Below are positions 1 to 5,261 of a stretch of 5,935 nt of DNA, piece by piece. Source of the stretch: SLRI01 sp964528705 (GTDB lineage Bacteria; Pseudomonadota; Alphaproteobacteria; Geminicoccales; Geminicoccaceae). Under the pieces are notes generated by a model. That model did no database searches. It was not told the DNA's origin and saw only the letters and a list, made by a program, of their open reading frames with translations. The DNA lies in assembly GCA_964528705.1 (NCBI GenBank), contig CAZGUW010000291.1, positions 1-5,935 on the forward strand, in the 5' to 3' direction. How positions within the stretch are numbered: the stretch's first letter is position 1; each line of letters opens with the position of its first letter. Both the position numbers and the translations under genes were made by a program.

Positions 1-176
1 ACCAGCACGATGACCGGCACCACGGTCGGGTTGGAGTGCAGGAAGTGCTGGACGTGCTGGAGCAGGCTGCGTTTCGGCTCGTCGAAATGCGCGACCTCGC
101 TGGCACTGGTGGTGAGGACCTTTTCGAAGTCCTGCATCTCACGCTTGCCAGACGGCGCGCCGCTGGTTTCAGTCAT
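1..176 (-). CDS. frcC: Fructose ABC transporter permease FrcC, N-terminal fragment
   Basis: The first 58 codons of an inner-membrane permease run off the left edge. The protein starts MTETSGAPSGKREMQDFEKV. It has a hydrophilic cytoplasmic N-terminus of about 50 residues with the stretch QHFLHSNPTVVP, then enters a hydrophobic segment (VPVIVLVL) that should be the first transmembrane helix. A long polar N-terminus followed by HFLHSxPTxVPVxVL is how I remember FrcC-type permeases of the ribose/xylose/fructose ABC class in rhizobia. The ATG at 176-174 is supported by a GGGGAGGG ribosome-binding site (188-181) 4 bases upstream. It lies 98 bp downstream of frcB on the same strand, the usual frcB-frcC order; the ATPase gene frcA would be expected beyond the window. 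The sugar specificity is inferred from the frcB neighbour. The fragment is cut by the window edge, not by a mutation. Confidence 0.8.
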   Translation of the reverse strand, partial: MTETSGAPSGKREMQDFEKVLTTSASEVAHFDEPKRSLLQHVQHFLHSNPTVVPVIVL

Positions 177-206
177 CGTGCCCTCCCCGGGTGATGCACG
201 GCCGGT

Positions 207-231
207 GGGAAGCGGGCCTCGCCCGCTCCCC
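207..231 (-). promoter_or_regulatory. Intercistronic stem-loop between frcB and frcC
   Basis: Arms at 207-217 and 221-231 enclose a 3-base loop. Read as the minus-strand transcript they form an 11-bp stem, 10 Watson-Crick pairs plus one G-U pair (228/210). On the plus-strand transcript that same position would be an A-C mismatch, so the structure suits the frc mRNA. No U-tract follows, so it does not look like an intrinsic terminator. Hairpins after the binding-protein gene are known to protect the upstream mRNA from 3' decay, so that the binding protein is made in excess over the permease. That role is inferred here. Confidence 0.6.
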
Positions 232-274
232 GCGCCGTAGCGGCTGGAAGTCAGTCAGTCGAAAGCGTGCGGGC

Positions 275-1285
275 TCAGCCCCAGCACTTTTCGAGCGCCT
301 CTTTCGAGGAGATCGAGGGGACGCCCTCGACCGACTCGTCGGTGACCAGCTCGACTCCGGTATTGTAGAAGTCGAGACCTTCCGTGTTCTCCGGCTTCTC
401 CCCGGTCTCGGCATAGGTCTTGACGGCCTCGACGCCGAGCGATGCCATGAGCAGAGGAAACTGCATCGAGGTGGCGCCGATAACGCCTTCGGCGACGTTC
501 TGGACGCCCGGGCAACCACCGTCGATCGAGACGATCAACGCCTGGTCGGCGAAGCCGAAGGCGTTCAAGGCCTCGTAAGCACCGGCCGCAGCCGGCTCGT
601 TGATTGTGTAGACGAGGTTGATCCCCTGGTCGCGCTGCAGGAGGTTCTCCATCGCCGTGCGGCCGCCTTCCTCGGCACCCTGGGTGATGTCGTTGCCCAC
701 GATGCGCGGGTCGTCCTCGTCGCGCATCACGCTGGGATCCTTAACGTCGACGCCGAATCCGGTGAGGAAGCCCTGGTTGCGCTGAACGTCGACGCTGATG
801 CTGGCCTCGCTCAGGTCCAGAAGCGCGATCTTGGCGTTCTCCGCTTCGTCGCCGAGCTTGGCGGCCGCCCATTGGCCGACCAGCTCGCCGGCCCGGAAGT
901 TGTCGGTGGCGAAGGTAGCGTCGGCGGAATCCGATGGCTCGAGTTGGGTGTCGAGGGCGATGACGAGGATGCCGGCGTCCCGCGCCTTCTGCACGGTCGG
1001 CACGATGCCGGCCGAGTCCGACGGCGTGATCAGGATGCCCTTCGCCCCGGCGGCGATCAGGCTCTCGATCGCCTCGACCTGGGTCTCGTTGTCGCCGTCG
1101 TACTTGCCGGCATAGGCGCGCAGCTCCATGCCGAGCTCGCTGGCCTTGGCTTCCGCACCTTCCTTCATCTTCACGAAGAACGGGTTGGTGTCGGTCTTGG
1201 TGATCAGGCCGACGATCTCTGCGGCATTAGCCGAAGCGGCGAGCGCCAGGGTGGCGGTGGCGGCGAGCAGGGTCGTGCGAAGCAT
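275..1285 (-). CDS. frcB: Fructose ABC transporter periplasmic binding protein FrcB
   Basis: A complete 336-residue sugar-binding protein of the periplasmic binding protein type 1 fold (Peripla_BP_4, ribose-binding-like). It captures sugar in the periplasm and delivers it to the FrcC permease. A Sec signal peptide (MLRTTLLAATATLALAASANA) is predicted to be cleaved after residue 21. The mature protein begins AEIVGLITKTDTNPFFVKMK, a stretch typical of the FrcB group. Other family landmarks are ILITPSD (84-90), QRNQGFLTGFG (168-178), the NEPAAAGAYEA hinge area (229-239) and DGGCPGV (255-261), with a C-terminus ending KCWG. The reading frame extends upstream to 1360, but the ATG at 1285-1283 is chosen because it begins the signal peptide and has a GGGAG ribosome-binding site 8-12 bases upstream. 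It is transcribed away from the ROK regulator and leads into frcC. Fructose is the likely ligand by family resemblance; a related sugar cannot be excluded. Confidence 0.88.
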   Translation of the reverse strand: MLRTTLLAATATLALAASANAAEIVGLITKTDTNPFFVKMKEGAEAKASELGMELRAYAGKYDGDNETQVEAIESLIAAGAKGILITPSDSAGIVPTVQKARDAGILVIALDTQLEPSDSADATFATDNFRAGELVGQWAAAKLGDEAENAKIALLDLSEASISVDVQRNQGFLTGFGVDVKDPSVMRDEDDPRIVGNDITQGAEEGGRTAMENLLQRDQGINLVYTINEPAAAGAYEALNAFGFADQALIVSIDGGCPGVQNVAEGVIGATSMQFPLLMASLGVEAVKTYAETGEKPENTEGLDFYNTGVELVTDESVEGVPSISSKEALEKCWG

Positions 1286-1306
1286 GACTGTTTCTCCCTG
1301 TGTTGG

Positions 1307-1324
1307 ATGCGGGTGTTTCCGCAT
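1307..1324 (-). promoter_or_regulatory. Possible stem-loop in the frcB 5' leader
   Basis: ATGCGG and CCGCAT arms (6 bp, perfect) enclose a 6-base loop about 20 bases upstream of the frcB start codon, just above its ribosome-binding site. If transcription starts near 1325, as the proposed promoter implies, this hairpin sits at the very 5' end of the mRNA, where such structures can slow decay. It is short and may be fortuitous. A second, wider inverted repeat (tgttggatg at 1301-1309 and catccaaaca at 1331-1340, one bulge) overlaps it. Confidence 0.3.
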
Positions 1325-1331
1325 TGGCATC

Positions 1332-1360
1332 ATCCAAACAGCACCGGGCCGCCCTGTCAA
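1332..1360 (-). promoter_or_regulatory. Predicted sigma-70 promoter of the frc transport operon
   Basis: On the minus strand a consensus -35 box TTGACA (1360-1355) is followed after 17 bases by TTGGAT (1337-1332), a weak -10 box matching the consensus at three of six positions. Transcription would begin near 1325, giving a leader of about 40 bases before frcB. The -35 box is the outer edge of the inverted repeat at 1355-1391, so a repressor bound there would block RNA polymerase. Confidence 0.5.
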
Positions 1361-1391
1361 TTACTAAATCATGCGGATTTAAAAATTGACA
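1355..1391. promoter_or_regulatory. Palindromic operator between frcB and the ROK regulator
   Basis: An inverted repeat with 16-base arms, TGTCAATTACTAAATC (1355-1370) and GATTTAAAAATTGACA (1376-1391), matches at 14 of 16 positions around a 5-base centre. It is the most AT-rich stretch of a very GC-rich window. Its outer ends are two TTGACA boxes facing outwards, one for each divergent gene. As I recall, ROK-family repressors bind long AT-rich palindromes with TTACTAAA-like half-sites, and the left arm contains exactly that string. The adjacent ROK gene is the natural candidate to bind here, repressing the transporter genes and itself together. Binding and the inducer are inferred. Confidence 0.65.
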
Positions 1392-1415
1392 CGTGGTTGG
1401 GCGGATGGCATGGAT
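1386..1415 (+). promoter_or_regulatory. Predicted promoter of the ROK regulator gene
   Basis: A consensus -35 box TTGACA (1386-1391) lies on the plus strand 60 bases before the regulator start codon. No good -10 box follows: the best-spaced hexamers are catgga (1409-1414, spacer 17) and atggat (1410-1415, spacer 18). The call therefore rests on the -35 box and the position. A tight 12-base palindrome (1407-1418, ggcat-gg-atgcc) covers the -10 area; its meaning is unknown. Confidence 0.35.
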
Positions 1416-1450
1416 GCCGCATCGAACGCAGTGTAACCGAGGAGCGCCGC

Positions 1451-2674
1451 ATGAGCGACGCCGCGATCATCGAGCCGTTCAGCCCTGGCCGTGCCGCCAG
1501 CCCAGGCACGAACCAGACCGGTGTGCGCGCCTACAACGAGCGGCTGGTCCTCTCGCTCATCCGTCGCCACGGGAGCCTGCCCAAGGCGGAGATCGCGCGA
1601 CTCACCAACCTTTCGGCGCAGACCGTCTCGGTCATCGTCAAGGGGCTCGAGGCCGATGGTCTCCTGCTTCGCGAGCAGAAGCTGCGCGGTCGCGTCGGCC
1701 AACCCTCGGTGCCGTTCAGCCTCGATCCCGAAGGCGCCTACGGCATCGGCTTCAAGGTCGGCCGGCGCAGCGCCGAGACCGTGCTGCTCGGTTTCACCGG
1801 CGAGGTGCTCGCCAGCCGGCGGCTGACCTACCGCTATCCCACGCCGGGAGAACTCCTGGCGTTCGCCGAGGCGAGCATCGACGAGTTGCTCGCGAGCCTC
1901 GTGTCGGCGGCGCGCCGGCGGGTCGGCGGCATCGGCGTCGCGATCCCCTTCGAGATCTGGAGCTGGGCCGAGGAGACCGGCGCCCCGCAGGCCGAGCTCG
2001 ACCAGTGGCGGGAGGCTGACCTCGCCGGCGCCCTCGGCCGGCGGTTCGCCCTGCCGGTCTATGCCTGCAACGACATTACCGCCGCCTGTGGTGCCGAGTT
2101 GGTTCTCGGCGAGGGCGGCCGGTTCCAGGACTTCCTCTATGTCTATGTCGGCGCCTTCGTCGGCGGCGGCGTCGTGCTCGGCGGCAGCGTCTATCCGGGA
2201 CGCACCGGCAATGCGGGTGCCCTCGGCTCGCTCCTGGTGCCGGACGGCGAGGGCGGGGCCCAGCAGCTGATCCGGCGGGCCTCGATCTATCTGCTCGAGC
2301 AGCGGCTCGCGGCGGCCGGTGCCGACCCGGCGGGGCTCTGGCAGTCGACCGAGCGCTGGAGCGGGCCGCGCGCGGTGATCGACGAATGGCTCGAGACGAC
2401 AGCGGAAGCGCTGGCGATCGCCCTGGTCTCGGCCTGCTCGCTGATCGATTTCGAGGCGGTGGTGGTCGACGGTGCCCTGCCGGCGGACGAACGCCGGCGG
2501 TTGGTGGAGCGGCTCGGTCAGGCGCTGGAGCGGGTCGAGCGCCAGGGGCTCAGCCCGTTCGAGGTGGTCGAGGGCACGCTCGGCCCGGTCGCCCGGGCCA
2601 TGGGCGGCGCCTGCCTGCCGCTGCTCGCCGACTTCGCCGCCGATCGCGCAGTCTTGTTCAAGGAGAGGGGGTGA
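1451..2674 (+). CDS. ROK-family transcriptional repressor, likely regulator of fructose uptake
   Basis: A 407-residue DNA-binding regulator of the ROK (repressor, ORF, kinase) family. Residues about 26-86 form a winged helix-turn-helix (NERLVLSLIRRHGSLPKAEI, then LSAQTVSVIVKGLEADGLL). Residues about 96-400 are the sugar-sensing ROK domain, with ACNDITAACGAELVLGEG (205-222), GGGVVLGGSVYPGRTGNAGA (238-257) and the C-terminal block EGTLGPVARAMGGACLPLL. The kinase phosphate-binding DxGGT motif is replaced by GIGFKVGRRS, and the ROK zinc motif (GH followed by CxCGxxGC) is absent, with GNAGALGSLL in its place. It should therefore sense sugar without phosphorylating it. The reading frame is open far upstream, but the ATG at 1451 follows a GAGGAG site (1439-1444) with 6-base spacing. 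It is divergent from frcB, matching the arrangement of FrcR-type regulators, and lies upstream of the sugar kinase, so fructose or its phosphate is the likely inducer (inferred). Confidence 0.87.
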   Translation: MSDAAIIEPFSPGRAASPGTNQTGVRAYNERLVLSLIRRHGSLPKAEIARLTNLSAQTVSVIVKGLEADGLLLREQKLRGRVGQPSVPFSLDPEGAYGIGFKVGRRSAETVLLGFTGEVLASRRLTYRYPTPGELLAFAEASIDELLASLVSAARRRVGGIGVAIPFEIWSWAEETGAPQAELDQWREADLAGALGRRFALPVYACNDITAACGAELVLGEGGRFQDFLYVYVGAFVGGGVVLGGSVYPGRTGNAGALGSLLVPDGEGGAQQLIRRASIYLLEQRLAAAGADPAGLWQSTERWSGPRAVIDEWLETTAEALAIALVSACSLIDFEAVVVDGALPADERRRLVERLGQALERVERQGLSPFEVVEGTLGPVARAMGGACLPLLADFAADRAVLFKERG

Positions 2675-2698
2675 CCCGATGGCAGGTTTGTGGCTGCA

Positions 2699-2742
2699 TT
2701 GTCTATCTGGTCCCGTACGCCTAGCTTGGCAGTGCCCGGGAC
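2699..2742 (+). promoter_or_regulatory. Weak promoter candidate and inverted repeat in the regulator-kinase gap
   Basis: The 104-bp gap 2675-2778 holds a possible promoter, TTGTCT (2699-2704), a 17-base spacer and TAGCTT (2722-2727). It overlaps a 6-bp perfect inverted repeat, gtcccg (2710-2715) and cgggac (2737-2742), and a 12-base near-palindrome (2719-2730). Each signal is weak. They suggest that the kinase-zwf-edd genes may have their own promoter in addition to read-through from the regulator. No copy of the AT-rich operator at 1355-1391 is present here. Confidence 0.2.
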
Positions 2743-2778
2743 GGCCCGGCGCCGCCCGCCATCCCGCAGGATGCGACC

Positions 2779-3741
2779 ATGGCTGATGTCCTCTGCTTCG
2801 GCGATCTCCTGATCGACTTCGTGCCGACCGAGAGCGGCCTGCCGCTCGGCGAGGTCGAGACCTTCCGCCGCGCCCCCGGCGGGGCGGCCGCCAATGTCGC
2901 GGTCGGGCTCGGCCGGCTCGGGGTTTCGAGCGCTTTCATGGGCAAGGTCGGCGACGACGTCTTTGGCCATTTCCTTGCCGACACGCTGCGCGCCGACGGG
3001 GTTGACGTGGGGCCGCTCCGCTTCGACGAGCGGGCGCGGACGGCGCTCGCCTTCGTCAGCCTCAGGGCCGATGGCGAGCGCGACTTCATGTTCTACCGCC
3101 ATCCCTCGGCGGACATGCTCTTCGTGCCCGGCGAAGTGGACGAGGCGGCGATCCAGGCGGCCTCGATCTTCCACTTCGATTCGATCAGCCTCGCCGCCGA
3201 GCAGCCGCGCGAGACCGCCCTCTTCGCCGCCGACCGGGCGGTGGCCGCCAAGAAGCTCGTCAGCTTCGACGTCAATCTCCGGCTGCCGCTCTGGCGCGAT
3301 GCCGAGACGGCCCGAAACGGCATCCGGGCGGGGCTGCAGCGGGCCAGCATCATCAAGCTGAGCGACGACGAGCTCGAGTTCATGATCGGCAACCGCGATC
3401 CCTCGGGCCTGCGCGACGCCCTCTGGCACGACGGCATTCGGCTGCTCGTGCTGAGCATCGGCCGCGCCGGCTGCATCGTCTTCACGGCCGAGGGCGAGTT
3501 CCGGGTGCCGAGCTTCGAGGTCAAGGCGGTGGACACCACCGGTGCCGGCGACGGCTTCGTCGCCGGGCTGCTCGCCGGCCTGCATGCCAGCCCGGACGGC
3601 TTCGGCGACCGCGATGCCCTCTTCTCCGCCTGCCGCTTCGCCAATGCGGTTGGGGCCCTCACGACAACCGAGCGGGGGGCGATTCCAGCCCTCCCCAGAC
3701 GCGATCAGGTCGAGGCGCTCGTGAACCGGTCCGGCCGATGA
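2779..3741 (+). CDS. PfkB-family carbohydrate kinase, probable fructokinase
   Basis: A complete 320-residue cytoplasmic sugar kinase of the PfkB/ribokinase family, the usual length for fructokinases. The N-terminal sugar-binding region has CFGDLLIDF (6-14) and the first PfkB signature around APGGAAANVAVGLGRLG (32-48). SFDVNLRLPLW (162-172) corresponds to the DxNxR block typical of fructokinases. The second PfkB signature, DTTGAGDGFVAGLLAG (252-267), supplies the anion hole, and D258 is the expected catalytic base. It would convert fructose to fructose-6-phosphate with ATP. The ATG at 2779 has AGGA at 2768-2771, a modest ribosome-binding site. It ends 24 bp before zwf. Fructokinase is preferred over ribokinase or 2-keto-3-deoxygluconate kinase because of the neighbouring frc transporter and the motif wording. 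KDG kinase is the main alternative, given the Entner-Doudoroff genes next door. Confidence 0.83.
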   Translation: MADVLCFGDLLIDFVPTESGLPLGEVETFRRAPGGAAANVAVGLGRLGVSSAFMGKVGDDVFGHFLADTLRADGVDVGPLRFDERARTALAFVSLRADGERDFMFYRHPSADMLFVPGEVDEAAIQAASIFHFDSISLAAEQPRETALFAADRAVAAKKLVSFDVNLRLPLWRDAETARNGIRAGLQRASIIKLSDDELEFMIGNRDPSGLRDALWHDGIRLLVLSIGRAGCIVFTAEGEFRVPSFEVKAVDTTGAGDGFVAGLLAGLHASPDGFGDRDALFSACRFANAVGALTTTERGAIPALPRRDQVEALVNRSGR

Positions 3742-3765
3742 GCCGGGCCAAGTGGAGTTCCCAAG

Positions 3766-5250
3766 ATGAGCGCACGTCTCATTCCGGTCGACCCGTTCGA
3801 CCTCGTGGTGTTCGGCGGCACGGGCGATCTCGCCATGCGCAAGCTGCTGCCGGGCCTCTATCATCGTGACTGCGACGACCAGCTGCCGCCGGAGAGCCGG
3901 ATCATCGGCGTCTCGCGTGGCGAGATCGGCAAGCGGACCTATGCGGAGGCGGTCGAGGACGCGATCCGGCGCTCGACCCCGGAGGACCAGCTGCGCCCGG
4001 AGGTCATCGACCGCTTCCTGAAGCGGCTGGACCATGTCGCCATCGACGCCGCCGGGACGACCGGCTGGCGCAAGCTCGCGACGCTCCTGCAGCGCAACAG
4101 CAAGAGCAACGACATCCGCGTCTTCTACCTGGCGACGGCACCGGCCCTCTTCGGCCCGATCGCCAGGAACCTCGCCGCCAACGAGCTGATCACCGCCGAG
4201 AGCCGGGTCGTGCTGGAGAAGCCGATCGGCCGCGACCTCGCCTCCGCCCGATCGATCAACGACGCGGTGGGGGCGGTCTTCGAGGAGCGGCAGATCTTCC
4301 GCATCGACCACTACCTCGGCAAGGAGACCGTCCAGAACCTCGTGGCGCTGCGCTTCGCCAACGCGCTCTTCGAGCCCTTGTGGAACTCGGCGCACATCGA
4401 CCATGTCCAGATCACCGTCGCCGAGAGCCTCGGCGTCGAGGGCCGGGCCGCGTATTATGACACCTCGGGTGCGCTGCGCGACATGGTGCAGAACCACATC
4501 CTCCAGCTCCTCTGCCTCGTCGCCATGGAGCCGCCGCACGTCTTCGATGCGGATGCGGTGCGCAACGAGAAGCTCAAGGTGCTGCGCTCGCTCCTGCCGA
4601 TCGACAATGGCGACGTCACGGCCAAGACGGTGCGCGGCCAGTATCAGGCGGGCGCCGTGAACGGGCAGGCCGTGCCCGGCTATCTCACGGAGCTCGACCG
4701 GCCCGCGTCGTCGACCGAGACCTTCGTCGTCATCAAGGCGGAGATCGCCAACTGGCGCTGGGCCGGGGTGCCCTTCTATCTCCGCACCGGCAAGCGGATG
4801 ATGACGCGGCAGTCGGAGATCGTCATCCAGTTCAAGGCGCCTCCCTATTCGATCTTCGGCGAGGCCGGTGGCCAGCTCGATGCCAACCGGCTGGTCGTCC
4901 GCCTGCAGCCGGACGAGGCGGTGCGCCTCTATCTCATGTCGAAGGACCCGGGCCCGGGCGGCATGCGCCTGCGCACCGTGCCGCTCAACCTCGCCTTCGC
5001 CGATGCGTTCAACGAACGCTATCCCGACGCCTACGAGCGGCTCCTCCTGGACGTCGTGCGCGGCAATGCCACGCTCTTCATGCACAAGGACGAGGTCGAG
5101 ACGGCCTGGACCTGGGTCGAGCCGATCCTGCGTGGCTGGGAGGCCCGCAACGACCCGCCCAAGCCCTACACCGCCGGTAGCTGGGGGCCGTCCGCCGCGA
5201 TCGCCCTGATCGAGCGCGACGGGCGCAACTGGCTCGAGGACGCCGCCTGA
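3766..5250 (+). CDS. zwf: Glucose-6-phosphate 1-dehydrogenase
   Basis: A complete 494-residue cytoplasmic enzyme, the normal length for bacterial Zwf. It oxidises glucose-6-phosphate to 6-phosphogluconolactone while reducing NADP+ (or NAD+), the entry step to the Entner-Doudoroff and oxidative pentose phosphate pathways. The N-terminal Rossmann dinucleotide motif is VVFGGTGDLAMRKLLPGLY (14-32). EKPIG (151-155) carries the conserved substrate-contacting lysine K152. RIDHYLGKE (179-187) is the family signature with the D181-H182 pair. DTSGALRDMVQNHILQLL (232-249) holds H244, equivalent to the catalytic histidine of the Leuconostoc enzyme. FYLRTGKRM (337-345) is the C-terminal substrate-binding block. 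GGAG at 3754-3757 lies 8 bases before the ATG. It sits 24 bp after the kinase and 11 bp before edd, so the three genes are probably one transcript. No lactonase gene (pgl) lies between zwf and edd. Confidence 0.97.
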   Translation: MSARLIPVDPFDLVVFGGTGDLAMRKLLPGLYHRDCDDQLPPESRIIGVSRGEIGKRTYAEAVEDAIRRSTPEDQLRPEVIDRFLKRLDHVAIDAAGTTGWRKLATLLQRNSKSNDIRVFYLATAPALFGPIARNLAANELITAESRVVLEKPIGRDLASARSINDAVGAVFEERQIFRIDHYLGKETVQNLVALRFANALFEPLWNSAHIDHVQITVAESLGVEGRAAYYDTSGALRDMVQNHILQLLCLVAMEPPHVFDADAVRNEKLKVLRSLLPIDNGDVTAKTVRGQYQAGAVNGQAVPGYLTELDRPASSTETFVVIKAEIANWRWAGVPFYLRTGKRMMTRQSEIVIQFKAPPYSIFGEAGGQLDANRLVVRLQPDEAVRLYLMSKDPGPGGMRLRTVPLNLAFADAFNERYPDAYERLLLDVVRGNATLFMHKDEVETAWTWVEPILRGWEARNDPPKPYTAGSWGPSAAIALIERDGRNWLEDAA

Positions 5251-5261
5251 AGGAGAAGAGG

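Noticed and set aside
207..231. Intrinsic terminator after frcB
   Set aside because: The stem is strong but no U-run follows on the transcribed strand, and frcC continues in the same direction with its own ribosome-binding site.
251..260. Short tandem tcag repeat just after the frcB stop
   Set aside because: Two and a half copies of a 4-base unit are too few to be meaningful.
1286..1360. A 25-residue N-terminal extension of FrcB starting at 1360
   Set aside because: The extension would put a polar stretch before a clear signal peptide and would cover the predicted promoter. The ATG at 1285 has the ribosome-binding site.
191..1450. Upstream extension of the ROK regulator frame to position 191
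   Set aside because: This part is antisense to frcB and has no ROK similarity. The start at 1451 has a good ribosome-binding site and begins just before the helix-turn-helix domain.
2518..5085. An 855-codon open frame on the minus strand
   Set aside because: It lies antisense to the regulator end, the kinase and zwf, all of which have clear family motifs. Its sequence is low-complexity, rich in E, R, D, A, G and L, as expected of an antisense shadow in high-GC DNA.
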